Below, one piece after another: positions 26,518 through 37,300 of a stretch of 64,000 nucleotides of DNA. The translations under genes were made by a program, and so were the position numbers. The notes under the pieces were generated by a model. That model worked only from the letters and a program-made list of their open reading frames with translations, was not told the DNA's origin and searched no databases. The stretch is from Anthoceros angustus. Its lineage: Eukaryota > Streptophyta > Anthocerotopsida > Anthocerotales > Anthocerotaceae. Numbering within the stretch: position 1 is the first letter of the stretch; every line of letters starts with the position of its first letter. The DNA lies in NCBI GenBank assembly GCA_010909165.1, contig VJWM01000011.1:1-64000 (forward strand), written 5' to 3'.

Positions 26518-26545
26518 GTAACATAGGCGGCCTTTTCTAGTAGGG
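26518..26545 (-). repeat. Right terminal inverted repeat of the CACTA-like element
   Basis: Read on the minus strand this begins CCCTACTAGAAAAGGCCGCC followed by TATGTTAC and matches the left end at 14186. It is followed by AGA, the likely 3 bp target-site duplication. Confidence 0.85.
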
Positions 26546-26711
26546 AGAGAAGCAGCCTTCACCATCCCAACAACAGTGCAGGTGTAGGAGGAGGCGGAGA
26601 TCAAGAATCTTGATCGAGCCAGTACCAAGCCGTGGTGAGGATGAAGAAACTATCCAGGAAGGCGTGAGTCAAGCTCCTACACGGTGAGAAGGATAGTAAG
26701 GATATCGGGCA

Positions 26712-27269
26712 TTGGTCGGTGACTACATTGCTTATGAACCGGAGAGCCAAAAGGGTAGGACTACCTCGGAGTTGGGAGAAGGTGAAGAAGCGATGTTCAA
26801 GCCCGAGGCGCCTTGGCCCAGACGAGGTTGCAAAGGAAGATCAAGAATCATGGGGCCGGGGCCAAGCCGTGGTGAGGATGAAGAAGCTATCCGGAAGCTG
26901 GTAGTCAAGCTCCTACCTGGTGAGAAGGATAGTAAGGATATCCGGGCATTGGTCAGGCGGCTACAGCTGTTGCGGTATGAACACTGGGAGAGCCAAAAGG
27001 GTAGGACTACCTCAGAGTTGGGAGAAGGTGAAGAAACGATGTTCAAGCCCAGAGCGCAACTGGACAAGGAGTTGCAAAGGAAGATCAAGACCAGCATGTT
27101 CGACGGCAGCACCAACGATGCACAAAGTGTGCATGATTGGCTGGACAAGATGGACAAATATCTTGCCGCCAGTGAGAAGGATGACCTTCGAAAAATTCAG
27201 TTCTGTGTTATGAGCTTGGAAGGGTACGCTTACCGGTGGTGGCGCCAATGGGAGAAGCAAGTGGACTGA
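26712..27269 (+). pseudogene. Gag core (retrotrans_gag type) of the chromovirus
   Basis: An open frame of 185 codons ends with SVHDWLDKMDKYLAASEKDD, then CVMSLEGYAYRWWRQWEKQ, a typical plant Ty3/gypsy capsid-region pattern with a conserved Trp-rich end. A segment of about 250 bp in its first half (ESQKGRTTSELGEGEE) is tandemly duplicated. The upstream copy (from about 26740) is more diverged than the downstream one (from about 26990). Confidence 0.75.
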
Positions 27270-27716
27270 GGAATGGAACCCTCCGTATACTCTTGGGGTG
27301 TCTTCAAACAGCTATTTTTCCAACAATTCTTGCTAGTGAACCATGAACTATACCGGTTGAACCATCTTCCGGCAAAGGGCGTACGGGGACTCTTGTGGCG
27401 CCTTCCTCCAACTCACCGAACATGCCACCCGTCGACGAGGAACAAAAAGTCGAGAAGTTCGCCGAGTGAGAGTTCGACATGAGGCGGGGCTCATCAAACC
27501 AATCAAGCACCCTAGGTGAGGCCATGAAGCTGCGATTAACTACGGTACTAATAAGTACAAACATCCAGATGCAGGGGCTTTCAAATCAAGTGGGAAAAGG
27601 CGATGATACTAGACAAAGCGGTGTTCAAGATACTCACCAGCGAGAAATCCGAGAAATGTAGCTTCATGTCGATCACGAACGAACATGGTTCTAAGTCATC
27701 TTCGAGGATTTTATTA

Positions 27717-29207
27717 ATTGGTTGAAGGCGGTAAGACTACCGGGAGCTCGGCTACACCAACCCCTGGCGGACATTCGGTTGACTGAAAAGCGAGAAAGGG
27801 CGAGGGTCCATCCAAGACAATGTGCGGGCATGTTACGGGATCGGTCATGATGCGCCACATGGATCACATTCCCATAAAATTCTTAGTGGGACTAGAAGGG
27901 ACCCGAACTGCTCGTTCTTGGACTCTGGGGCCAGCCATCATTACATATCCAGGGTGGCCGGAGAGAGAGCAGGCCTACAGATCCACAATTCAGGTCAGTT
28001 ATCCAAGATAATTATGGCTCTAGATGGTAGAAACATTAATGAGGAAAAGTGGGCAGATGCAAAACTCACCTTCCCAGGAGGCTACGCAAAGACCACGAGG
28101 TTCGATGTATGCCAGCGCTTTGCCATGATGTCATAGTTGGCAAGCACGGCTAGTATCATTCGAGCCCCGGACATAGGCGGGATAACAACGTAGTCACCTT
28201 GTCGATGGGGGCAAGCAATATGTAATGTCCGGAGAGGCAGCTACGTGACAAGCACTTGTTTGCCGTGTCGACTTTGAATAAAGTCACGATACAGGCAATT
28301 TCGATAGGCTGCTAAAGAGGTGTTGCCCCTAGATGGCACACAGTCGAGGCAGCAAGCGAAGGAAGATGAGGCCAAGTTGCCTGGTGACTTCAAGGAGATG
28401 TTACAAGGTATCTTGACATCTTGGCGAACCCTTGACCTACCTCCCGGCGGACAATTGATCATGGTATCGATCTCTGCGCCATAAACCGTAAGTATCAACC
28501 TTATAGAACTTCAATTCCAAAGCGAAGAGATCAAAAGACAAGTTGATGAATTCTTACAGTGGGTTATCAGGCCGTCATGTCTCCCTTTGGTGCACCCGTC
28601 TGTTGGTGGCAAAACCGGATGGAAATTGGAGGTTATGCATAGATTCGAGGGCTCAATCGAGCCTGATCGAGAAATGTATACGGATGCCTAGAATAGATGA
28701 ATTCTAGACATTTGCATGGGTCAAGCTACTTCACCAAAATCGACCTCGCTCGGTTTCCACCAAATTCGGATCAAGGAGGGTGATGAGTTCAGCAAGCCTT
28801 TCGTACAAGGCATGGCCATTTTTCACGTGATGCCCTTTGGCCTCCTGGCGCCCTAACTACCTTCCATTGCCTCATCTGAGATTTTGAGACCACTCTTGGG
28901 AAAAGGGGTGGAAGTTTTTCTTGTGATATCTTGATATACTCGACCCCAACCCACATTGACTAGTCGGACAAGTATTCACCATGCTTAGGAATAACAAAGG
29001 CTGCCAAGAGCAAGTGTGTCTTCATGAAAAATGAGTGCGAGTACCGGGCCATGTTATCGGCTCGGCGTATTAAGGTTGACCCTAGAAGATCAAAGCTATA
29101 CTAGAATGGCCCCTCCCCAAGACATCACACATTTCGGGGTTCCTTGGTATGGCGAGGTTTTTCATCAGTAGCTTCGTCCGTAACCCGGCAAAATTGCGAT
29201 TGGTTGA
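27717..29207 (+). pseudogene. Protease-reverse transcriptase segment, degraded copy P1
   Basis: About 1.49 kb duplicated from the next segment. The retropepsin motif (LDSGASHHYIS) is readable at 27822-28136, but the surrounding sequence has many small deletions and shifts relative to copy P2. It ends in a broken version of the RT connection region near 29165, then repeats the start of P2. Confidence 0.8.
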
Positions 29208-29311
29208 AGGAAATTGGTAAGACTACCGTGAGCTAACACACCAACCCCCACAAAAGTGGACATTCTTTAGGATCGAAGAAGCGAGAAACAGAGGGTCCAT
29301 CCGAAGACAAT

Positions 29312-29704
29312 GTGCAGGCATGTTACGGGATCAGTGCAGCCAATGCTTGCCACATGGATCACATTCCCATAAAATTCTTAGTGGGACTAGAAGGGACCAG
29401 AGCCACAGCGTTGCTGGACTCTGGGGCCAGCCATCATTACATATCCAGGGTGGCCGGAGAGAGAGCAGGCCTACAGATCCACAATTCAGGTCAGTTATCC
29501 AAGATAATTATGGCTCTAGATGGTAGAAACATTAATGAGGAAAAGTGGGCAGATGCAAAACTCACCTTCCCAGGAGGCTACGCAAAGACCCTGAGGTTCA
29601 GTATTATGCCAACGCTTTGCCATGATGTCATAGTTGGCAAGCCACAGCTAGCGTATCATTCGAGCCCCGACATAGATCGGGATAACAACGTAGTCACCTT
29701 GTAA
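29312..29704 (+). pseudogene. Retropepsin-like aspartic protease of the chromovirus (copy P2)
   Basis: An open frame of 130 codons contains ATALLDSGASHHYISRVAGE, with the catalytic DSGA of clan AA proteases that cleave the Gag-Pol polyprotein. It includes MALDGRNINEEKWADAKLTF downstream and ends at a stop before the reverse transcriptase. Confidence 0.85.
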
Positions 29705-29999
29705 GTAGGGGCAAGCAATATGTAATGTCCGAGAACGCTACGCATAGACAAGCACTTGTTTGCCGTGTCGACTTTGAATAAAGTCACCACATGTACTTCA
29801 GACATAGCTCGGAAAGAGGTGTTGCCCCTAGATGGCACACGAGTCCAGCAGCCAAGCGAAGGAAGATGAGGCCAAGTTGCTGGTGACTTCAAGGAGATGT
29901 TACAAGGTATCTTGACATCTTGGCGAACCCAGACCTACCTCCCGGACAATTGATCATGGTATCGATCTCCGCCGGCCATAAACCGTAAGTATCCAACCT

Positions 30000-30470
30000 T
30001 ATAGAACTTCAATTCCAAAGCGAAGAGATCAAAAGACAAGTTGATGAATTCTTACAGAGTGGGTTCGTCCACTGCTGTCTCCCTTTGGTGCACTCTGTTG
30101 GTGGCAAAACCGGATGGAAATTGGAGGTTATGCATAGATTACAGAGGGCTCAATCGAGCCACAATCAGAAATGTATACCGGATGCCTAGAATAGATGAAT
30201 TCTAGACCACCAGCATGGGTCAAGCTTCACCAAAATCGACCTCGCTCGGTTTCCACCAAACCGGATCAAGGAGGGTGATGAGTTCAAGACGCCTTCGTAA
30301 GGCATGGCCATTTTGAATCATGATGCCCTTTGGCCTCACCAACTTAGCTACCTTCGTCTCATGCAAGAGATTTTGAGACCACTCTTGGGAAAAGGGGTGG
30401 AAGTTTTTCTTGACGATATCTTGATATAGACCCCACAACCCACATTCAGCTAGTCAGACAAGTATTCACC
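30000..30470 (+). pseudogene. Reverse transcriptase palm/fingers region, frameshifted
   Basis: Different frames give [20 protein letters not shown]-like sequence, then a KIDLARF stretch and VEVFLDDILIY, in which LDD is the catalytic YxDD-box equivalent. Several frameshifts interrupt it, so it cannot yield an active enzyme as written. Confidence 0.8.
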
Positions 30471-31106
30471 ATGCTTAGGAATAACAAGCTGCTGGCCAAG
30501 CGGAGCAAGTGTGTCTTCATGAAAAATGAGTGCGAGTACCTGGGCCATGTTATCAGCTCCGGGCGTATTAAGGTTGACCCTAGAAAGATCAAAGCTATAC
30601 TAGAATGGCCCCTCCCCCAAGACATCACACAGCTCAGGGGGTTCCTTGGTATGGCAGGTTTTCATCGGCGCTTCATCCGTAACTTCAGCAAAATTGCAGT
30701 TCCGTTGATAGATGCCCTTAAGCAATCAGCCAGTAAAACCCTGCAGCTAGATGCAACCGCCCAGGCAGCATTCGAGGCCTTGAAACAGGCCCTCAGCAGC
30801 GCTCCAGTCCTTGCTATAGCAGATCCTCGTGCACCCTACACAGTTCACACGGATGCATCAGATTTTGCACTAGGTGCAGTTCTATCTCAGAATGGCAAGG
30901 CTATAGCTTTCGAATCGAAGAAGTTACAAGGTGCCCAACTCAACTATGCAGTTCATGACAAGGAAATGCTGTCTATTGTCCATGCACTCAAGGTTTGGCG
31001 ACATTACCTCTTAGGCCAACGGTTTGTATGCAATACCGATCACCACTCGTTACAACATTTCTTCTCACAATCAAACCTCAGCGAGACTAGCGGCGTTGAA
31101 ATTTGA
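30471..31106 (+). pseudogene. Reverse transcriptase connection plus RNase H domain
   Basis: A 211-codon open frame begins within RT (KCVFMKNECEYLGHVIS, then LRGFLGMAGFHRRFIRNFSK) and continues through RNase H with catalytic-region motifs VHTDASDFALGAVLSQ, MLSIVHALKVWRHYL and NTDHHSL. The domain order and motifs are standard for Ty3/gypsy. Upstream frameshifts separate it from the rest of pol. Confidence 0.9.
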
Positions 31107-31387
31107 GTATCTCATGAGACTACAACTTTGAAATCAAGTCATGTGAGGCCCTCTAATGTCGTGGCGGATGCTCGGCGAAGGGTGTGCACCATGATGTCCA
31201 ACCAACTAGACACCATCAATTGTTAGGGACGCCATTCTGGACCCCACCATGAACAAGTTATACAAGACACGCTCCTGAGCCAGCGCAATGGGGACACCTC
31301 TGCCTTACACAAGTGTATACAGAGCAGCCTGTATCTACACGCAGGGGCCAGATGATTCCCAAGAACTCAAGAGGTAAAAACGTCCAT

Positions 31388-31552
31388 ACTCCATGACTTG
31401 CACGACTCACCTCTTGCAGGTCACTTGGGAATCGACAAGACCTATGCTCGGGTCAAGGAACACTTCTACTGGGACGGCCTCCGCTCAGATTGCATCGGAT
31501 GGGTCCGTTCCTGCATGTCATGCCAGCAAGCCAAGAGTGACCACCAGAAATA
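31388..31552 (+). pseudogene. Integrase HHCC zinc-binding domain only
   Basis: The frame reads LHDSPLAGHLGIDKTYARVK, then SCMSCQQAK, i.e. the His pair and CxxC of the retroviral-type integrase N-terminal domain. A stop follows within a few codons. The DDE catalytic core expected next (roughly 0.8-0.9 kb in related elements) is absent: chromodomain-side sequence starts within about 90 bases. Confidence 0.85.
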
Positions 31553-31639
31553 GCCAGGTCTTCTCCAACCCCTTCAAATCCCTGTGGATGGCATGTGGAT
31601 GACAGGTGCTGCTGGATCCACCTGTCATCCACAACCCGT

Positions 31640-32340
31640 TTCTCAGTTTCCAAACAGATTAATCCCGTCGCATATCAATTAGACCTCCCCCTGCGGTGGC
31701 GCATTTGCACATTCCATGTTCTCTCCTCAAACCGGTCATCTTGAGACGCCCGACTTGGTACCCACCTTGCCCAGGCCACTGCCCCATCCAGCCCCTCCCG
31801 GCCCATCTAGCAGTCGTCCCCAACACCTCCGCCATCCACGAACCCATCCGCATCCTTCGGACTCGTGCAGCGTCGGCTCCGCACCCGCCTCGTGACCACC
31901 GCATGGTCGCTGGATAGGTGAGCCTTCGGCGACTACTTGGGAACCCCGCGATCACGCCACCGATTTCCACAACCCCTTCTCGATTTCCAAAGCAGTTAAT
32001 CCGTCGCATATCAATTAGACCTCCCTGCAGGCTGGCGCATTTGCCGCACATTCCATGTTTCTCTCCTCAAACCGGTCATCTTGAGACGCCCTGACTTGGT
32101 ACCCACCCCTTGCCCAGCCACGCTGCCCCCCATCCAGCCCCTCCCCAGCCCATCTAACCCAGTCGTCCCCCCAACACCTCCTGCCATCCACGAACCCATC
32201 CGCATCCTTCAGACTCGTACGCGTCAGCTCCGCACCCGCCTCGTGACCAATTACATGGTCGCCTGGATAGGTGAGCCCGACTCAGCGACTACTTGGGAAC
32301 CCGCCACAGTCTGCCACCGATTTCCACAACTTCGGACATT
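31640..32340 (+). pseudogene. Integrase C-terminal/chromodomain region in two tandem copies
   Basis: The downstream copy (about 31969-32340) reads LDLPAGWRICRTFHVSLLKP and then VAWIGEPDSATTWEPATVCH, the linker and chromodomain typical of chromoviruses, thought to steer integration to marked chromatin. The upstream copy (about 31640-31968) is the same segment with many 1-4 base losses. Confidence 0.85.
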
Positions 32341-32370
32341 GATCGATGGCCTGGAGGACCAGGCCCGCTC

Positions 32371-32383
32371 AAGTGGGGGCGAA
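32371..32383 (+). promoter_or_regulatory. Polypurine tract of the chromovirus
   Basis: AAGTGGGGGCGAA lies directly before the 3' LTR, where plus-strand DNA synthesis is primed. One C interrupts the purine run. Confidence 0.75.
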
Positions 32384-32672
32384 TGTCACAAGTGACCCAT
32401 GGCATTTCACCAGCCATGCATTCCCGGCAAGAGTGCTAAGGCGAAGATAGCTTCGGGTACCACCTCCTTCCTAGGTCAAAAACGTGGACATTCTGAAACG
32501 GCGTAGGATACGTAGGCTTCGACATTAACCAGAGGGTAATTAAGTAGTTGAAATGGGGTTCTTGGCAGAACCCCACTCCATGTACAAGAGACCAAGACAC
32601 GTCTGTAAATGCAGCCATTCTCGTGCCCAACTAGAGTTCACGTCAAGCAGTCTTAGGATCGGAGACGTGACA
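32384..32672 (+). repeat. 3' LTR of the chromovirus
   Basis: This 289 bp copy of the 5' LTR ends GTGACA and is followed by the target-site duplication ATGGG. High identity between the LTRs implies a fairly recent insertion despite the heavily rearranged interior. Confidence 0.93.
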
Positions 32673-32677
32673 ATGGG

Positions 32678-34362
32678 GTTGGCCTCCCCCTTTCTTGTAT
32701 TGTTGCTTTCTCGAGAGGTTTCCTTGCTCGCATAGGGTGTTGGCTAAAAGCGTTGTATAGGGACGCCGAGCGGGAGATGCAGCTTCTTCGACACCGGTGG
32801 TAAGTAGGCCTTTTCACATCCCTGACCACGAAGTTCTTCGGGCGGTTGGTAGTTTTGAAATACGTGATCGTGGGGGCTAGTCCCCCTAGCATGGTGCCCT
32901 TCATTGGGTTTTTCCCCTTTGTTTTTGGGGTGGATGAGTTTTTCCCATCTCTTTTTTATAATAAAGTCTTCTTTTCCTCTATGTTTCTATTGCTTGAGAC
33001 TTATTAATAATTATAATTATATTTCATATTTAATATATAATTTAATCTATATATCTGATTAATATTATAGGTAATCTAATTACTTCCATATCATCATTCT
33101 CAATTGTATGTACAAGTTCGTTGTTACCACCTTGCCCAGTTTACATATAGTTGCCATTTTCTCACATCCATGATTCCATATGCACCATACTGTGGGTGAC
33201 CACCATTCCGTCGAGTCATGATTCATGACTCACTAGAGTCGACCTTGGATAAATATTGTAGTACGGGAGTAAATATACAGTGAACAGATATTCAGGTGTA
33301 ACATGTATCTATTAATTTTATTATTTATTTTTAATATTTTATTATTAATAAAATAATATAATTACGTATTTTATTTACTTAATTATATAAAATAACCTTA
33401 ATAATTGAAGCAGGAAGAAATATATGTAGGAGGCCTAAGTACTTGGTATAATAATATATTTAATTACTTATAATTATATAATATTTTAATCATATAAGTA
33501 TTTTATTTATTATTATACTTTATAATAATAATTTAACTATAATTAAAACTATATTATGATACACAAGTTTTTGTTATGTGTAACAAGGAACACTAATTCC
33601 AAAACCCTTTGAAAATGCGAGGGAGTAAAGCTGGAGGTAACATTTATAAAGGTTCAACATTTATGAAAGACATTTTCATCCAAGGTCGAGTGTACATCCT
33701 CGAGTACATATGCCGGAGGTAACAAAAGAGAGGAAAACTTGAAATTTTAAAATATAAAACCGAGCTCCCATTCGCGCCATCGCATTATTCAAATCGAAAC
33801 CCTATGAGCACCAGCCTATGAAGGATCTGGAAATGGCGTGTGGAAGTAGGGGCTCGCAGGGAAGCTTATGTCTTGCTGCTCTTTCACAAGTTCCGGAGTT
33901 TCAGCCAGTGAGCACCCAGCCTAAAACTCCACAGGTCACCCATGGACGCTAGTGTGCCAGCTGGGTAGGTGTTGTCTGGGCGAATGACTTTTCCCGGTGA
34001 AAAGTGGCATATCTGTGTCCCGCGTCAGCAAGCTTTCCCTCGCTCCCCCGCCATTTCCTCTCTGCACTGACACAATCCTGTGTTGCTCGGGTGCGCTCTC
34101 CTCCACTCCGCGCCGCCATGAGGAGTCTGCGTCACGAGACGCTTGTTGGAGGTAATCTTGCCTTTGGTTCCATGCATTTTGTTTTTCTGTAAATCGAGTC
34201 TGTGTTTGGCTTGGCCTGCATTTGGAGACACAGGCGAATTGAACTAAGTGAGTATTGCTTGCTAGCAGATTGTCGCTCGACGTCGGATTGACGAGCAAGA
34301 GGAAGCAACCTCTTCTTACCTGGCATTGAGCCCGGACAAGAAAAGAATCGACTCCAGGAGCG
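32678..34362. other. AT-rich spacer upstream of the unknown gene
   Basis: From about 32990 to 33560 the sequence is almost entirely A/T with no gene. From about 33750 it becomes mixed and should hold the promoter and 5' UTR of the plus-strand gene at 34363. Minus-strand ORFs at 33936-34689 are shadows. Confidence 0.6.
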
Positions 34363-37300
34363 ATGGGAAAGTGCTTCAGTAAAGACGAGAGCAAAGGCTC
34401 CAAGGCTGTTGTCCCAGGGAAGAGAGCGACGAGCCCGCACATCACAGTCCGGGAAGTTCGGGAGGTTCGGAAAGATCCTGCCGTGGCGGAGAAGCCGAGA
34501 GTGGAGACTAATGTGGCAGGAAATGGTCGGAAGTTGGACGCCTCGTTGGTGGAGAAGCCCGCTGAACTGGATAGTTTGGTCGAGGTCCCCGTCCTCCGCG
34601 ACACTGCAGGTCTGTCCGAGAAGAGCCTTGACAGGAATGAAAGCAGAGCTGCAACTCAGCAAGTTGGTGATGTCCAAGACTTGAGGCAAGTGAGTGAGGA
34701 CGTGGCGGTTCTTGATAAGGATGAAGGTGCGGAAAGCAAGGTCGAGGAAGTGTCGTCGGAGGTGGATTCTGGACTACCTGCATCTTTGGACCTTGGCGTG
34801 GGAGTCGTCAATACGCCAGTCGCTGAACTTGCTTCTCCTCCCGAGGTTGTTGCACCGGAGGCTCGCGTTCATGTGCGGCGGCCTTCAATGTCCAGCACGG
34901 AGTTTGCTGGCCACTTCGCTGAGTTTGAGGATTCGGAGGCTAAGGCTGTTGTTATGACTGCCGTCCCGGCTTTGGCAGAGAAGTCACTCCCTGCTCCATA
35001 TGAGTCTGCCGAGCTCAAAGGGGAGGCTACATCTGCTGTGGCTGTGAAGACCAAGCCTGAGGGGGTATGTTCCACTACTTTGCTTTTTAATTCACGATTG
35101 TTGTGGTAGTGTTGTACCTCTAGGATTGTTCTGTGAGCACCAGCAGGCAGTTTAGCGAAGAGATTGTCTTGTCCTTGTCTTTTAACCAGGCTAAACTGAT
35201 GAAGGCCGGACGACCTGCTCTTAAGGATATCAGTGTCAATGCGACTCCTAAGCGCGAGCAGGCTGTCAAGCGGCAGCCTCCTAAATCACCTGTCTTGCAG
35301 AGTATGGAAGCTTTTCCTGGTAAGGTCTTGCTCAAGTGTTTGCAGTTCAGTTTGAGGTTTTTCCTGAATAACAGCAACTGACTATGGCTTCGCTCCTTTT
35401 TTCTGCAGTACCTGGAGCGCAGACAAGGCCCTTCCCTTCTGAAATCAAGAGGTCTCGATCTGCAAAGCGCTCAAGGGATTGGACTGTTCTTCCCGATGAT
35501 GCTTGTTGCAGTGGGGGCTGGACAGATAAGGATAAACATGCTAAGTTGGTGCCCGCAGATGATGCGAGCACTGTCGCCGCCATCACGTCAAATGCCGACA
35601 TCGCTTCAGCTGGTCCAGAGAGCCAGTCGTGCGCTTGCGCATCACTCGAGAACCCTGAGCCATTGCTGTCGGAGGGTGAAAATTCTACATCTTCTACGCT
35701 TGCCGGCACTAACGCCTCTATTGGCACAACTTTTAGTCCAAGAACACCTACTTTTGGGGAGGGCTGGCTGATTACCTCACTTCTTCTGGACCAGGACAAG
35801 GGGAACAAACTTGAATCGAAGGATGTGGGGCCTCCTGAGTTCCCCAGTCTTGACAGCCTAGGTCCTGATGTAGCCGTTGTGGCTGAAGGGAGCTTGGGGA
35901 CTGGGAAAGCTCACCTTGACCAGGAGGAGATAGCAGAGGAGGCTGGCACTGCGGTGGAAGTGACAAGTTCACCCTCCGATCTTGCTGTGGTGAGAGTTCT
36001 CCAGGCTGAAGAAATGAAATCTAAGAGTTCAAGCACATCACCGACGGAAGTAGTACCTGCCAATGTCGAATCATCCTGCAACTCTGAAACCAGCTCTCTA
36101 GTCATGCCCTCTGTGGCATCTGGGACTGATGTTGTATCCGAGCGGAAGGAGCCACATCCTAATGGCCACTCTGACTTGGTTGGCATTCCATTATCGGAGT
36201 CGCTTGTGGAGGGTGGTGAGTTCCATAATACTTCAGCTGCTATAAACTTGCAGACTGGCGGAGGAGTGGTCTCGACAGCTGTTGAAGGTGTACGAACTGG
36301 AGATCTTGATTGTAAGAGCCAGGAAGAAACAGAGGTCGTGCAAGGATTTCCTGGGTCAGCGGGAGTTGTTCCTCAGAATGAGCAGGTAGGTGACGAACTT
36401 GAAACTGGGGATCTAGTCGTCGACCCGAGGTCAAGCACGGTTTCGAAGGATGAACTTGTAGCTGTCGTTACTGTGGAGAGTGCAGAGGAGCAGTTGGACT
36501 CTTGGTTGGCTTTGCCAACAAGTAGGGTGGGCCTCGACGAGGGCATGTTATCGGGCTCATCTGACGTCCGTATGCAGTCCAGTGTTGTGAACCAAGAAGC
36601 TGTGCAGGAAAGGGATAATCCTGAAGCTCTGCCGCAGGGGGAAACGCAGTCTGGTAAAGCTGCCACGATGGCTGATCTACCATTATGGGTCGAGGTTGAA
36701 GTCACACTACCAGAAACAGCTGGTTCTTCCGCCCTAACTGAAGGCTTTGACGCCGAAGAAGCAGTCGAGGTCCTGGTCTCAACTGACAGCAGTGCTGGTT
36801 TGGTTTCTGCCTATGGCAAGACAGGTGCAGAGGACACTCATGAGGTGATAATCCCAAATCACGAAAGCCGCAGCTTTCAGGGAGTGGGTAATTCTGAGGA
36901 ACATTCTAGTACGAAGTCCCCTGGATTGAGTAATGCTGGAGGGATTGTGTCAGAGGGTACTCACTACTACTCTAAGGCCGCGCCTTCTGCTAGGGTGGAC
37001 ACTTCAGCATCCGGAGTGTGCTTGGAGGCTTTTGGGTCTCCCTTCAAGCCTTCAGTGGATGCGATGTCAAGTGAGCCTAGGAACTCGTCACAGGTATCCG
37101 GACACGACTCTCATGACGTGCAGCCCCCAGTGAACGATGCATCCGACGGGTTGATACCCGAGGTAAGGCTCTTCTTGTTATGTTGTTCTCCGCTTCGTGG
37201 TGTCCTCAAGTCACAGATCAAGGTAGGAGGAGGTAACGTTTTATGTGTTTCACTTGCCTTCTCAGGTGCCTGAACAACCTCTGGCTACAACTTCTACTTG

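Larger units (their letters stand above)
14186..26545. mobile_element. CACTA/EnSpm-like DNA transposon nested in the retrotransposon, non-autonomous
   Basis: The ends are inverted repeats. The left begins CCCTACTAGAAATGGCC and the right, on the minus strand, begins CCCTACTAGAAAAGGCC. Both continue CCTATGTTACA, about 28 bp with two mismatches. The 3 bp AGA flanks both ends (14183-14185 and 26546-26548). A 3 bp duplication and a CTACTAGAAA terminus fit the CACTA superfamily, although the terminal bases are CCCTA rather than CACTA. TTGCAA and TGTTAC motifs recur inside both termini like subterminal transposase sites. No transposase is recognisable. The interior consists of two unrelated triplicated arms. 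Confidence 0.8.
12847..32672 (+). mobile_element. Ty3/gypsy chromovirus LTR retrotransposon, 19.8 kb, interrupted and rearranged
   Basis: Two 289 bp LTRs bound the element. They start TGTCACAAGTG and end CGTGACA, and differ at only about seven positions. Both sides carry the 5 bp target-site duplication ATGGG (12842-12846 and 32673-32677). A primer-binding site follows the 5' LTR and a polypurine tract precedes the 3' LTR. The order gag, protease, reverse transcriptase, RNase H, integrase zinc finger, chromodomain is that of a Ty3/gypsy chromovirus. A 12.36 kb element splits the gag region. Protease-RT and chromodomain segments are tandemly duplicated, and the integrase core is missing. The element is defective. 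Without the insert it would be about 7.5 kb. Confidence 0.92.

Noticed and set aside
34132-34689. 185- and 222-codon minus-strand ORFs at 33936-34689
   Set aside because: They are antisense to exon 1 of the intact plus-strand gene and show no family similarity.
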